Below are positions 41,244-49,204 of a stretch of 64,000 bases of DNA, one piece after another (within the stretch, counting starts at the first letter, position 1; the number at the start of each line of letters is the position of its first letter). Position numbers and translations under genes: made by a program. The stretch comes from a virus. The stretch is taken from positions 1 to 64,000 of IMG/VR virus record IMGVR_UViG_3300031823_000006; one strand, given 5' to 3'. The notes under the pieces were generated by a model. It was given only the letters and a program-made list of their open reading frames with translations. It ran no database searches and was not told where the DNA came from.

Positions 41244-42323
41244 CTACGCCGCCGCCGCGAACGGGTAGCTGAAGGTGTCGATCGCCGGCGTCACCTGGCC
41301 GTCTTCATCGACCCCGATGTACTCGCCGCTGACACCCGACTTGCCGACCACCAGCCGCAGGAAGCCCCACCCCTGATCCTCACCGAACTCGAAGGTCGTG
41401 TCGCTCGTGACGGCCATCCCGTCGTGCGCTTCCTTCGCCAGCTTGTGCAGGTTGTGGTAGCCGCTCGCGCCGATCACGAGATACGGGATCGTGACGCCCC
41501 ACGCCTTGCGCTCAAAGCGCTGATAGTCGTGGACGTGGCCGCTCACGATCAACTGCGGGCACCGCTTCGCGCTGTCGAACGCCTTATCCAGCAGTTCGCC
41601 CATGTGGATCGAGCCGCCGTGCATCGCGTCGCACGAGTAGGGCGGATGGTGGAGCGCCACGATCAGCGGCCGGTCAGTCGGCGCCGCGGCGAGCTCCGCC
41701 TCGAACCACGCCTGCTGATCGGCTTCGACCTGGCCGCCGCTCGGGACGTTCGTGTAGAGCCCGATGATCGTGAAGGCGTCGTCCTCCAGCGTCCAGTAGA
41801 CGTTCGGCTGCTGCACCGTGTCCCGGTTGAACTCCGCCATCTCCGGCAACAGCCGCGGCGCCTGCTGATCGCACAGGTACTTCACGAACGCCTGCAAGCT
41901 CGCTTCGCCGTCTTCTTCGGGATCGCCGTCGTGGTTGCCGGGAATCCCCACGATCGTGCGCAGGTAGTGGGCATACGCCTCGAAGAACTGCGGCGGGTAT
42001 TCGCCGCCTGCACCATTGAAGTAGACGAGATCGCCCACCGAGTAGCACAGCGCGACCTCCGGGTGGTCAGTCAGATCGGCCACCATCGCGGCGGCCACCG
42101 CTGCCTGCGGCTTCGGGTTGGCGATGCCGCCGTGATCGCCTATCAGGTGCAGCGTGCGCGTCCCGCTCGACGGCGCAATGTCCAGCGCGGTCGTGCTTAG
42201 CCTGTACGGCGCTGCTCCTGGCGGCGTCGGCAACGGTTGGAAGGTGTAGACCTCGCGCGCGTCGGCGGTGCGCTGCGCCTGCTCGCTCGCGGTCCTCGGC
42301 TCAATGCCGTCCCTGCGGGTCAT
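41244..42323 (-). CDS. calcineurin-like metallophosphoesterase
   Basis: 359 residues, headed by a start-associated box. All metal-binding motifs can be read in order: TLHLIGDHGGIAN, CYSVGDLVYFNG, RTIVGIPGNHDGDPEED, RPLIVALHHPPYSCDAMHGG and QLIVSGHVHDYQRFERKAWG (that is GDxG, GDxx, GNHD, H, GHxH). The closest known layout is purple acid phosphatase-like enzymes. The two histidines after the last motif and the C-terminal beta domain complete the fold. Substrate unknown; phages use such enzymes on nucleotides or nucleic acid ends. Confidence 0.85.
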   Translation of the reverse strand: MTRRDGIEPRTASEQAQRTADAREVYTFQPLPTPPGAAPYRLSTTALDIAPSSGTRTLHLIGDHGGIANPKPQAAVAAAMVADLTDHPEVALCYSVGDLVYFNGAGGEYPPQFFEAYAHYLRTIVGIPGNHDGDPEEDGEASLQAFVKYLCDQQAPRLLPEMAEFNRDTVQQPNVYWTLEDDAFTIIGLYTNVPSGGQVEADQQAWFEAELAAAPTDRPLIVALHHPPYSCDAMHGGSIHMGELLDKAFDSAKRCPQLIVSGHVHDYQRFERKAWGVTIPYLVIGASGYHNLHKLAKEAHDGMAVTSDTTFEFGEDQGWGFLRLVVGKSGVSGEYIGVDEDGQVTPAIDTFSYPFAAAA

Positions 42324-42329
42324 AGCGTT

Positions 42330-42345
42330 CTCCTCATGCTCGGGT
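42330..42345 (-). promoter_or_regulatory. start-associated box before the phosphoesterase
   Basis: Box ACCCGAGC at 42338-42345, then ATGAGGAGA and ATG 42323. Upstream only GGTTGAATC recalls the inverted repeat. Confidence 0.5.
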
Positions 42346-42359
42346 ATGGACGAGCAGAT

Positions 42360-42650
42360 TCAACCGCTGGCGTCGGACGTTCCGCCTCCGAACGCAGGGT
42401 GCGGATGCTGCTTGTGGACACGGCAGATCGGATGGCCGTGCTCAGGGTCAGGATGCCCCTTGCGCCAGCAGCCCTTTTCGATGCAGTTGTGATGATGCCA
42501 CCACGTCCCCAACGCAAGCGCGAGCGCCGTCAGCCGAGAGAGCCATTCGTTGATGATCCCCGCGATGCCGCTCCAGAACTGATAGCCGAGATTCTTCAGC
42601 GGGTGCCACAGTTCACCGAGCCAGAAGTGCGTCCAGCTTGCCCCGTTCAT
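42360..42650 (-). CDS. histidine/cysteine-rich small protein
   Basis: 96 residues; an aromatic, amphipathic first half (WLGELWHPLKNLGYQFWSGI) and a metal-binding looking second half (HHHNCIEKGCWRKGHPDPEH with HPICRVHKQHPHP). The many His and Cys residues suggest zinc binding; the first half could touch a membrane. It overlaps its upstream gene by 38 bases. Confidence 0.55.
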   Translation of the reverse strand: MNGASWTHFWLGELWHPLKNLGYQFWSGIAGIINEWLSRLTALALALGTWWHHHNCIEKGCWRKGHPDPEHGHPICRVHKQHPHPAFGGGTSDASG

Positions 42651-42831
42651 GCGTAGAGGATTCCGCCTCGATCAGACGGCACGCCTCACACACCCGGCCT
42701 GTCGGCGTCGTGGAGCTCCGTGCGCGCACACGCCCCTGCTGACGCCGGTTGCACGCCAATACGAGCACGCCAGCCTCGACGCTCTCCAGGACGTGCCAGC
42801 ACCGGCCGCCCTTCCACCGGACCCACTTCAT
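42613..42831 (-). CDS. small cysteine-containing protein
   Basis: 72 residues. Starts WVRWKGGRCWHVLESVEAGV, a tryptophan-rich beta segment, and includes GRVCEACRLIEAESS with one CxxC. Possibly a half zinc ribbon. Coupled to the upstream gene by ATGA. Confidence 0.5.
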   Translation of the reverse strand: MKWVRWKGGRCWHVLESVEAGVLVLACNRRQQGRVRARSSTTPTGRVCEACRLIEAESSTHERGKLDALLAR

Positions 42832-43154
42832 GCGCCGATCGTGACCGTCCCGAGCTCGCGCAGCACCGCCAACAGATCACCACACGGGTTGAATCCCCAG
42901 CCGAGCGTCAGCCGCTTGCCCTCCGTGTCCCTGCAACCCTCCGGGTACACCACGAGCTCAGCGCCCCCCTCATAGCGTTTCGCCAGCCGCACGAGCGTCG
43001 GCATCACCGCCTGCACCGGCGCGTCCTTCGGAACCTCCAGCCAAATCTTCACCACACGACGGTAACGCCAGTTAGCGATCTCTCGTGCGACCGCGACCGC
43101 ACCCATCAGTACGAAGTCGAACGCGACCACACAGCCAAACACCAGCAGCGCCAT
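42828..43154 (-). CDS. membrane-anchored hypothetical protein
   Basis: 108 residues with one N-terminal transmembrane helix (LLVFGCVVAFDFVLMGAVAV). The cytoplasmic or outer part begins with YRRVVKIWLEVPKDAPVQAV and continues with an alpha/beta layout. No family recognised. Confidence 0.6.
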   Translation of the reverse strand: MALLVFGCVVAFDFVLMGAVAVAREIANWRYRRVVKIWLEVPKDAPVQAVMPTLVRLAKRYEGGAELVVYPEGCRDTEGKRLTLGWGFNPCGDLLAVLRELGTVTIGA

Positions 43155-43216
43155 CGCTGCACGATATCCCAGCCGCCCGTCGTCAGGAGTGCAGAAACTC
43201 CCGCAAGATGCGGGCG

Positions 43217-43555
43217 CTACTCAGTCGCCGGCGCCAGCGCGATCCGGGCAAGCACATCGTTCACGCGCAGCACCATGTACTCCACCGCCTCGACAGTGAT
43301 TTCAGCCCCGCCGTACTTCGAGAAGACGATGGTGTCGCCCACCGTCAGCGGTGGCGGGTCCTCCTCGGTTTGATAGCCAGAGCCACGCCCGGAAAGGGGC
43401 GCCCCAACCTGCACGGCCGCCTCGGGACCGAGCGCGACCACCGTGCCGCGTTGCGGCTTTTCCTTCGCCTGCTCGGGCAACACCACGCCGCCGTCCGTGA
43501 CCTCCGGGTCCTCGATCACGGTCACAATGAGCCGGTCGTTCAGCGGTTCGAGCAT
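43217..43555 (-). CDS. GroES-like co-chaperonin
   Basis: 112 residues. It begins MLEPLNDRLIVTVIEDPEVT, then GGVVLPEQAKEKPQRGTVVA (the mobile-loop and GxV strand), a small Gly/Pro-rich insertion, and LTVGDTIVFSKYGGAEITVE with a final VNDVLARI that matches GroES D(I/V)LA(I/V). Cpn10 heptamers cap the host GroEL cavity, and phage versions such as T4 gp31 let the host chaperonin fold a large capsid protein. The roof-loop insertion GRGSGYQTEEDPPP is longer than in bacterial GroES. Confidence 0.9.
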   Translation of the reverse strand: MLEPLNDRLIVTVIEDPEVTDGGVVLPEQAKEKPQRGTVVALGPEAAVQVGAPLSGRGSGYQTEEDPPPLTVGDTIVFSKYGGAEITVEAVEYMVLRVNDVLARIALAPATE

Positions 43556-43878
43556 TACACAGCCTCCCTCACGATTTGTTCGTCAGCCGCGACGATCGCC
43601 GCGAGCTCCTTCTCCACGTCGATCGAGCGACCTTCCACGACGCCGATCCGCACGCGCGTCAGGCTACCGATCACGGCGTCTATATGCGCGACGAGCGTGA
43701 GCGCGTGGAGCTCCACGGCCTTCGCGCGCTCCGCCTGAAAGAGCATCAGCAGCAGGTCCAGGTCTGCGGCGCCTCTTTGCGGCGCACGCGGGCGCCTGGC
43801 GTCCATCCACAGCATCGCACGGTGAAACCCGAGCCCGAAGCCCGCAATGACCGCGAGAACGATCCACAGGACTGTCAC
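43555..43878 (-). CDS. membrane-anchored helical protein
   Basis: 107 residues. N-terminal transmembrane helix VLWIVLAVIAGFGLGFHRAM, then a helical domain with ADLDLLLMLFQAERAKAVEL and SIDVEKELAAIVAADEQIV. It directly precedes the GroES gene (TAATG overlap) and follows another membrane protein. Confidence 0.55.
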   Translation of the reverse strand: MTVLWIVLAVIAGFGLGFHRAMLWMDARRPRAPQRGAADLDLLLMLFQAERAKAVELHALTLVAHIDAVIGSLTRVRIGVVEGRSIDVEKELAAIVAADEQIVREAV

Positions 43879-44159
43879 AGGCGAGCGTGACGCAACTGCG
43901 CCTGCGCAATGAGCTCCTGCTTGCGCTCCTTACCGTTCGCGTGTCGTTCAGCCGCCGTTTCGAGGCGATCAACACCGCAGGCATCCGCACGACCGAGCAA
44001 CGCCATCAGCGACGCGCCGAGCACCGGCGCGATCAACTGCACGAGCAGCACCACCAGGACGGCGGCGAGCTTGAACACCTGCACGAGCACCCACACCACC
44101 GCCAGCACAGCCAACAGCGGGAGTGCCCACCATCCACGAACTGCAACGCCAAAGAACAT
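43875..44159 (-). CDS. two-helix membrane protein
   Basis: 94 residues from ATG 44159. Two close hydrophobic segments (WWALPLLAVLAVVWVLVQVF and AAVLVVLLVQLIAPVLGASL) are followed by a charged 40-residue tail. First gene after a start-associated element. A holin-like topology is possible. Confidence 0.6.
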   Translation of the reverse strand: MFFGVAVRGWWALPLLAVLAVVWVLVQVFKLAAVLVVLLVQLIAPVLGASLMALLGRADACGVDRLETAAERHANGKERKQELIAQAQLRHARL

Positions 44160-44165
44160 CACGAT

Positions 44166-44206
44166 CTCCTTCGCTCGGGGTACACCACAAACGATAACAG
44201 CGTTAC
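44166..44206 (-). promoter_or_regulatory. start-associated element
   Basis: Inverted repeat GTAACGCTGTTAT (44194-44206), box CCCCGAGC (44173-44180, one change), GAAGGAGA before ATG 44159. Confidence 0.65.
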
Positions 44207-44219
44207 CCGTCGCGTGGGC

Positions 44220-44642
44220 TCAACTGGACGGATGACGTAGACGCTTAGCGATGCACTCGAAGCACACGTGATCCAGTCGAGTGGGGACAGTGTTGCCCGG
44301 CTGCATCAGCCGCATCACGACGCCTTGCCGTGGCACCCCGCAGTTATCGCACCGCGCGATCCTGCCCAGCCCGCAGTCGATATACGCCTGCATCAGCACG
44401 TCGCGCTCCACACGCTCGCACAGCGGGACTCGATCAAGCGCGTCGTTCAGCCAGCCCTCCGTCTGCTCGGCCTCGTCCGCCAGCGTCTCCGACGCGAGCG
44501 CGGCCTGCAACAGCGTCAGCGAGAACGGCATCCACGCCTTCGGCCATTCCTCGCGGAACGGCTCGCTATGCAGCGGGCAGCACACGCGCCCGATCGTGAG
44601 CTCGATCTTCGGGCGCGGATCGTCCAGTTCGTCCTCGGCCAT
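44220..44642 (-). CDS. zinc-ribbon hypothetical protein
   Basis: 140 residues. A cysteine pair in GRVCCPLHSEPFREEWPKAW, a long helix, and ARCDNCGVPRQGVVMRLMQP with later DHVCFECIAKRLRH form a CxxC..CxxC zinc site near the end. Looks like a small nucleic acid binding protein. Confidence 0.6.
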   Translation of the reverse strand: MAEDELDDPRPKIELTIGRVCCPLHSEPFREEWPKAWMPFSLTLLQAALASETLADEAEQTEGWLNDALDRVPLCERVERDVLMQAYIDCGLGRIARCDNCGVPRQGVVMRLMQPGNTVPTRLDHVCFECIAKRLRHPSS

Positions 44643-44646
44643 ACGC

Positions 44647-44949
44647 TCAGTCTCCCATACCGGGCGGGAGCTCTCCCCCCGCGATCCAGGCGCGTGCTTC
44701 CTGCAAATCCTTCAGCAGCGCGTCGAGATCGGGCACCGACGCCTCGACGTGGATCGCCTCGTCATCCGATGCCACGATCAGCCCGACCGACCGCACTTCC
44801 GGCTTGTCGTTGTCGTGTTGCGACTTGAGCAAGACGACTATCGCCTTCGGTTCGAGCTTCACCAGGACGCCCTCTTCGGCGCCACGCAGACGATCATGCG
44901 AGCGCGGCCAAGGACGTTTGCCGCGAAGCGGCCTGCTCCACGCGCGCAT
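44647..44949 (-). CDS. hypothetical protein
   Basis: 100 residues with a very basic first quarter, after which LVKLEPKAIVVLLKSQHDND and VGLIVASDDEAIHVEASVPD give an alternating-strand fold; an internal GTG at the start of that fold is a possible alternative start. Coupled to the upstream gene (TGATG). Confidence 0.5.
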   Translation of the reverse strand: MRAWSRPLRGKRPWPRSHDRLRGAEEGVLVKLEPKAIVVLLKSQHDNDKPEVRSVGLIVASDDEAIHVEASVPDLDALLKDLQEARAWIAGGELPPGMGD

Positions 44950-45335
44950 CAGTCACCCACCACGAACGGCGCCGGCTGCTCGTGCTTCGGCGCGAGCTCG
45001 TCAGCCTCACGCCGGCGCTCGATCGCACGCACACGCGCACCGTGCGCGCTCGCTGCCCGCGACTCGACCTCGCGCATCGCGTATTCCTGCTCCTTCTCCG
45101 CTTGCGCCTCGGCCTCGTCAGCATCGGCACGGATACGCTCGCGCACAGCGCCCACGTGGTCGATCACGCGCGAGTGCGTGCCCGGGCGGTGAACCTTGGC
45201 GACGGTGCGCGCGAGCTTCAGCGCCTCCTTCGCGCTCACGTCCTGCTGCGAGCCATCCACGTACAGCCGCCAACGCCCGAACTCGTGGCGCAGCTTGACC
45301 TCCATGCCGGGGAAGTCTCCGGCGTCAGCGCTCAT
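44949..45335 (-). CDS. hypothetical protein with long charged helix
   Basis: 128 residues. The start is beta-like (MEVKLRHEFGRWRLYVDGSQ), then a helix ALKLARTVAKVHRPG and a long charged helix AEAQAEKEQEYAMREVESRA. Ends with a short Pro-rich tail. Overlaps both neighbours. Confidence 0.55.
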   Translation of the reverse strand: MSADAGDFPGMEVKLRHEFGRWRLYVDGSQQDVSAKEALKLARTVAKVHRPGTHSRVIDHVGAVRERIRADADEAEAQAEKEQEYAMREVESRAASAHGARVRAIERRREADELAPKHEQPAPFVVGD

Positions 45336-45697
45336 CCTCGTGCGCGGATCGCGGTGTCCAGCGAGTCAACAGCACCACCGGCGTGCCCGACTTCGCCGGC
45401 GAGCATCAACGTCGCCGCCAGCCTGCCGAGCTCCGCGTGACGCACCGACTCCGCACCGCTCGTCATCAGCCCAGCAGCCATGTGAGCCTCAGCGAGAGCT
45501 CCCCATTCACGGCGCTCCGCGAGATTGCGGAACGTCTCGTAATTGGGGATCGCGTGACCGTGACCGCCACGGAATACCTCCATCGCTGCGTCGATCCGCT
45601 GATTCGTGCCCGCCGGGACGGCACCTTCGCCGCCGAGTCCGACGCCGACGATCATCGCCTGCTTGATCTCGTCGTCCGTGTAGAGCTTTGTGCTCAT
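45332..45697 (-). CDS. hypothetical protein
   Basis: 121 residues from ATG 45697. It begins MSTKLYTDDEIKQAMIVGVG and continues with GHAIPNYETFRNLAERREWG and helices rich in Ala and Gly. Four-base overlap with its neighbours. No family recognised. Confidence 0.55.
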   Translation of the reverse strand: MSTKLYTDDEIKQAMIVGVGLGGEGAVPAGTNQRIDAAMEVFRGGHGHAIPNYETFRNLAERREWGALAEAHMAAGLMTSGAESVRHAELGRLAATLMLAGEVGHAGGAVDSLDTAIRARG

Positions 45698-45870
45698 CGC
45701 TTCGTCTCCCTTCTTTCCCACCACAGTCGGATCACGAGCAGCACGAGCAACGGCACCACCACGAACGCCGGGAAGGCGTAAGCGCTGCGATGCGCCGACG
45801 CCCACGCCAGCCCGAGCATGAACACCGCGCACATCAGCGCGAACCACGGCCACGACCATCGCCCCGTCAT
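45694..45870 (-). CDS. small two-helix membrane protein
   Basis: 58 residues (MTGRWSWPWFALMCAVFMLG, then YAFPAFVVVPLLVLLVIRLW) with a basic end. ATG 45870 overlaps the stop of the regulator-like gene, and its own stop overlaps the following start, so the reading frame is well supported by packing alone. Confidence 0.6.
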   Translation of the reverse strand: MTGRWSWPWFALMCAVFMLGLAWASAHRSAYAFPAFVVVPLLVLLVIRLWWERRETKR

Positions 45871-46733
45871 CAGTGGCCGTCCTTTCCCGGTCCCGGCCCG
45901 AGCGGATCGTCCACGATCCCACCCGACGCCGGCTCGGCCAACTGCTCCACCAGCGAAGCACCGACGCTCTGCGACAACGACAAGCCCTCGGCCATCGTCA
46001 GCATCGGCGGGTCCTCGTCACTCTGCACCACCAGCTTCGCGTTCAGCAGGTGACGCACACTCTCGCGCGCTCGATCGACATTGCACATCGCCACCGACGC
46101 CAACTCCTCGACCGTCACCGGCCTGTCGAGCTCACGCAGCCGCTTATACAGCCTCCCTGGCAGTGTCCGTTCCTCGATCAAGTCAGCCGTGATCCTCCTG
46201 GCCGCCTCCTGCTCGTCGGTTATCTGCGCCGACTGTTCGCGGTGCTGATCGCGGAGCTTCGCCATCGCCGCGATCTCGGGCTTCGGCAGACGCCCCACCA
46301 TCACCTGCGGCAAGTGCAACCACAGCAGCATCGAATCACCCACGCCTCCGAGCGAACTGATCTGCGAGCGAAGCTGCTCCTGCTGGCCGTCCGGCTCATG
46401 GAACGCGGTCACACCACCGACTGCGGCCAGTATGCGCTCGAACGACTCCTGCGACCTCGGCTTCAGAAACAACGACGGGTCCAGCACGTCCTCGCAACCC
46501 TGCGGCGCTTCGATCGTCACGCGCACCGCTCCAGCGAGCCACGTCTCCACGATCTCGTCGGTGTTCGGTCCTGCCGCCGTGAGCAGTTGCAGCGCCCACG
46601 CGCGTGCCGCGTCGGCGTCCACATCCACATCGGTCACGACGCCGATGCCGTCCTTCTCAGTCCTGATCGACCACTCCACACGGCCGTCCTCGGCACGCAC
46701 GGGATCGGTCATCTCCAGCTTGTCCGCATCCAT
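45870..46733 (-). CDS. hypothetical protein with winged-helix-like end
   Basis: 287 residues headed by a start-associated element. The first 100 residues are beta-rich (VEWSIRTEKDGIGVVTDVDV); the middle is a coiled coil (AAMAKLRDQHREQSAQITDE); residues about 195-240 read GRLYKRLRELDRPVTVEELA and VDRARESVRHLLNAKLVVQS, the pattern of a winged helix. It may be a DNA-binding regulator, which would suit the chromosome-like gene control here. The tail is Gly/Pro-rich. Confidence 0.6.
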   Translation of the reverse strand: MDADKLEMTDPVRAEDGRVEWSIRTEKDGIGVVTDVDVDADAARAWALQLLTAAGPNTDEIVETWLAGAVRVTIEAPQGCEDVLDPSLFLKPRSQESFERILAAVGGVTAFHEPDGQQEQLRSQISSLGGVGDSMLLWLHLPQVMVGRLPKPEIAAMAKLRDQHREQSAQITDEQEAARRITADLIEERTLPGRLYKRLRELDRPVTVEELASVAMCNVDRARESVRHLLNAKLVVQSDEDPPMLTMAEGLSLSQSVGASLVEQLAEPASGGIVDDPLGPGPGKDGH

Positions 46734-46740
46734 CGCCTAC

Positions 46741-46780
46741 TCCTTCGCGCTCGGGTTACACGAGAGAGTAACAGCGTTAC
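46741..46780 (-). promoter_or_regulatory. start-associated element
   Basis: Inverted repeat GTAACGCTGTTAC (46768-46780), box ACCCGAGC (46749-46756), GAAGGAGT, ATG at 46733. Confidence 0.7.
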
Positions 46781-46783
46781 CCG

Positions 46784-47065
46784 TCAAAAGTCAGGCCCGT
46801 CGAGCCCACCACCACCGAAGCGTCCGTTCATCCCCTGCGACAGTTCGCGGCCCATCCGTGACAACAGCCCACCGAGCAGCGGCGATGCCGACGCACCATC
46901 CACCGGACTGCGGCCTTCCTGCTCCCAAATCTCGCGCACGCCGGCTTCCTCAGCAGCGCTCAGCTTGCGGACATTGTGGCCCGTGCTCGCCTCGTGACCG
47001 TTCGCCTGCTCAGCCGACCCGATCAACTCGCAAGCCGGACAACACCACAGTTCGACGGCCTCCAT
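46784..47065 (-). CDS. C2H2-like zinc-finger protein
   Basis: 93 residues from ATG 47065. Opens MEAVELWCCPACELIGSAEQ and continues ANGHEASTGHNVRKLS, giving C-x2-C and H-x5-H spacing of a small finger. The rest is Gly-rich and ends GGGGLDGPDF. Possibly a minor regulator. Confidence 0.55.
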   Translation of the reverse strand: MEAVELWCCPACELIGSAEQANGHEASTGHNVRKLSAAEEAGVREIWEQEGRSPVDGASASPLLGGLLSRMGRELSQGMNGRFGGGGLDGPDF

Positions 47066-47301
47066 CAGCGACCCCGCGCGAGCGCCTTCTGCTGCGAGAT
47101 CACGTTGTCCATGACCATCTTCGTCTGCCGCAACGCCTCCTCCCGACATTCGACGCACAGCGCGTCCACCAGGCGCAGCGCCTCGATCGCCACACCCTCG
47201 ATATCGCCGCTCACAGTCACGACCGTCTGCGAGCGCATCACCGTCACCGCCGGGGAATCCGGCTCACCCACGCTCACGGTCACAGTCACGGTGTCAGGCA
47301 T
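47065..47301 (-). CDS. hypothetical protein
   Basis: 78 residues (MPDTVTVTVSVGEPDSPAVT then DIEGVAIEALRLVDALCVEC). Beta hairpin followed by a helix with CxxC. ATG overlaps the stop of its upstream gene. Confidence 0.55.
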   Translation of the reverse strand: MPDTVTVTVSVGEPDSPAVTVMRSQTVVTVSGDIEGVAIEALRLVDALCVECREEALRQTKMVMDNVISQQKALARGR

Positions 47302-47446
47302 CCGGCTCATCCTCCTCGCTCGCACGGACGATGCGCTCAGCGACCGCCAGCATCTTCTCCCGCTCCCACGTCCTGACGGTCGTGATCTCCTGGAGCTCCC
47401 TTTCGAGCGCGTCCGCCGCTCGCTCAAGCCTGCTCTGATCCACCAT
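47294..47446 (-). CDS. small helical protein
   Basis: 50 residues from ATG 47446 (MVDQSRLERAADALERELQE) behind GGAGGACAGGGA. One continuous charged helix. No function recognised. Confidence 0.5.
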   Translation of the reverse strand: MVDQSRLERAADALERELQEITTVRTWEREKMLAVAERIVRASEEDEPDA

Positions 47447-47459
47447 TCCCTGTCCTCCC

Positions 47460-47669
47460 TCAGTCGAAGCCCGCGGCCAGCAGCGTAGCGACCGCATCAT
47501 CACGCAGAAGCCGCCGCTGCTCCGGGCGCGCGTCGTCCAGCGTCTCGTCATCTTCGATGCTCTGCAAGCGCCTACCGAGCGTCACCGCCCCAGCGTTTAC
47601 ACGAGCATCAGCCTCCGCGATCACCCGCGCAGCGAGCACGAGCCGCAAGATCAACGCCAGCCGCTCCAC
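47460..47669 (-). CDS. small helical protein
   Basis: 69 residues from GTG 47669, overlapping the upstream TAG. Helical, hydrophobic start (VERLALILRLVLAARVIAEA) then a charged second helix (RPEQRRLLRDDAVATLLAAG). Possibly a small membrane-associated or dimeric protein. Confidence 0.5.
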   Translation of the reverse strand: MERLALILRLVLAARVIAEADARVNAGAVTLGRRLQSIEDDETLDDARPEQRRLLRDDAVATLLAAGFD

Positions 47670-47932
47670 TAGACGACCTGCTCCATGTAGCGCGTGACCC
47701 GCGCGTGCTCCATCGACTCCCGAATGTACGGCCGCCACGGCGGCACGCTCGCGCGCCGGTGTGTCTCCTGCACAGCCCACTTGCGCGCCTGATCGGCCGA
47801 CTTCGTGCCACCAGTGCGGTACTCCAACCGCGCGATCTCATACCGGATGCCCGTCTTCGAGACGATCGTGTGCGCCTCCACCACCACGTCCCACATCGGC
47901 ACGTCGCGTGTGAGCAGCGGGTTGTTGCTCAC
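47669..47932 (-). CDS. hypothetical protein
   Basis: 87 residues from GTG 47932 (GTGA overlap). VPMWDVVVEAHTIVSKTGIR and YEIARLEYRTGGTKSADQAR form strands, then a helix WAVQETHRRASVPPWRPYI. No family recognised. Confidence 0.5.
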   Translation of the reverse strand: MSNNPLLTRDVPMWDVVVEAHTIVSKTGIRYEIARLEYRTGGTKSADQARKWAVQETHRRASVPPWRPYIRESMEHARVTRYMEQVV

Positions 47933-48063
47933 CGCAGCGTCCGCTCCGCGAGCTCCGTCCCGCCGGCGCACAGCAGCACGCCAGCGATGATCGCCCACCA
48001 CGGCGCACTCACCCACACGCCGATCACGAGCATGGTCACGGCTGCACCCACGATGTTCTTCAC
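47929..48063 (-). CDS. 44-residue membrane protein
   Basis: GTG 48063 overlaps the KTSC gene stop. Two hydrophobic segments (VGAAVTMLVIGVWVSAPWWA and IIAGVLLCAGGTELAERTL). Function unknown. Confidence 0.55.
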   Translation of the reverse strand: MKNIVGAAVTMLVIGVWVSAPWWAIIAGVLLCAGGTELAERTLR

Positions 48064-48365
48064 GCTGCCACGACCTCGATCCGGTCGCAGTCGTGCGACG
48101 GCTTGATTTCCGCGTTCAGGTAGCCACCCACGCTGTCGGCCTCCACGAGCTCGGCGTGCTGCTCTTTGCGGACGGCGGTGTAGCGGTAAATGCGTCCCAC
48201 GCTGCCATGAAACTCGACATAGAGATGACCCAAGTGAGGCGGTTTGCCTTTCACGAACGGCCCGACTTCGCCGCTCTGCACCCACGCCACGCGCGCCACG
48301 TTGCTCGACTCGACCTCCTGCCACGGCAACGCCTCAACGTCGCTCGCGTTCATTCGCTCCGCCAT
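48060..48365 (-). CDS. KTSC-domain protein
   Basis: 101 residues from ATG 48365, which follows GGAGGTTGGC. SSNVARVAWVQSGEVGPFVK starts the domain; it continues LGHLYVEFHGSVGRIYRYTA and ELVEADSVGGYLNAEIKPSH, the L(x)V(x)F(x)(x)G(x)(x)Y(x)Y(x)xV and A(x)S(x)Gx(Y/F)(x)N pattern of KTSC domains. These small domains occur alone in phages and may bind RNA or protein; function is not established. Confidence 0.7.
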   Translation of the reverse strand: MAERMNASDVEALPWQEVESSNVARVAWVQSGEVGPFVKGKPPHLGHLYVEFHGSVGRIYRYTAVRKEQHAELVEADSVGGYLNAEIKPSHDCDRIEVVAA

Positions 48366-48399
48366 GCCAACCTCCTCGCCATCACCATTGCCCGGGCAA

Positions 48400-48585
48400 C
48401 TACTCTCGGCCTCGCTCGCGCAGCCAATCCGAGAGCTCGTCGCGGAGCTCTCGGACCTCGCGCGCATCCAGCACGCGCTTCCCATCGTCAGCCACGCCAA
48501 CGCTCAACTCCAACGCCGGCGAGCCGATGCCCGTCGTCGTCTCCGCCACCCTCAGATCACCGATCATCAGTCGATCAATGCTCAT
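48400..48585 (-). CDS. hypothetical protein
   Basis: 61 residues from ATG 48585 (MSIDRLMIGDLRVAETTTGI). A two-strand start and a final helix VLDAREVRELRDELSDWLRE. Coupled to its upstream gene by ATGA. Confidence 0.5.
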   Translation of the reverse strand: MSIDRLMIGDLRVAETTTGIGSPALELSVGVADDGKRVLDAREVRELRDELSDWLRERGRE

Positions 48586-48887
48586 CGCGTCGCCTCGGCC
48601 GCGAACTCGCTGCGCGCCTGCTCCAATATCTCGGCCACCACGTCGATCAGTGGGCGCGGCGTCGGCGTGTGCAAGCTCGCCGTCATCAGCGTGTTGTAGC
48701 GAGCGATCAGCGGCGAGTGCATCCCTCGGCACGGCACGGCGCCCGTCGCCGCCTCCTGATTGTCAGCGCGGATACCTACCCACACAGCGCAGCCGCACTC
48801 GATTGACGCGCGCCACCGGCAAAGCAACGTCGGCATCCCCGCCTGCGACAACACCTTCGTCTCCGGTGTGAAGTCCTCGACCTTCAT
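48582..48887 (-). CDS. hypothetical cysteine-containing protein
   Basis: 101 residues. MPTLLCRWRASIECGCAVWV and ATGAVPCRGMHSPLIARYNT supply four cysteines for a possible zinc site, followed by a helix VVAEILEQARSEFAAEA. No family assigned. Confidence 0.5.
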   Translation of the reverse strand: MKVEDFTPETKVLSQAGMPTLLCRWRASIECGCAVWVGIRADNQEAATGAVPCRGMHSPLIARYNTLMTASLHTPTPRPLIDVVAEILEQARSEFAAEATR

Positions 48888-48890
48888 CGC

Positions 48891-49175
48891 TCACTCCCAC
48901 GCGATGACGTTCGCGGCCAGCATGAAGCGCACGTCCCCGATGTTGATGCCGCGCCCGTCCGTGTAGAACACCGTCGCGCCAGCCTCGAACGGCACGAGAT
49001 GTTCCGGTGCCTCGCCAACCTCGACCACGACCGCGCTGACGACCTGCACCGGCGGACCTCCGCCAAGCATCTCCACGAGCGGATGCTGGCCTGCTGCGTG
49101 GACCTCACCACACACCGAGCAGGGCTTCTCCTCCTTCGGTTCAGGGATCGGGACGACCGCGATCCAGCCGGGCAT
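48891..49175 (-). CDS. hypothetical zinc-type protein near a 12-base homopolymer
   Basis: 94 residues from ATG 49175 (MPGWIAVVPIPEPKEEKPCS). SVCGEVHAAGQHPL makes a C..C..H..H pattern, then a beta-rich domain ending ANVIAWE. Upstream, a frame that starts MPRSSGGGG at about 49218 would join this gene in phase if the G run were 10 or 13 instead of 12 bases, adding up to about 20 residues. Confidence 0.55.
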   Translation of the reverse strand: MPGWIAVVPIPEPKEEKPCSVCGEVHAAGQHPLVEMLGGGPPVQVVSAVVVEVGEAPEHLVPFEAGATVFYTDGRGINIGDVRFMLAANVIAWE

Positions 49176-49204
49176 CGGGTGAGCGTGCGCAATGCCATCA
49201 GACG

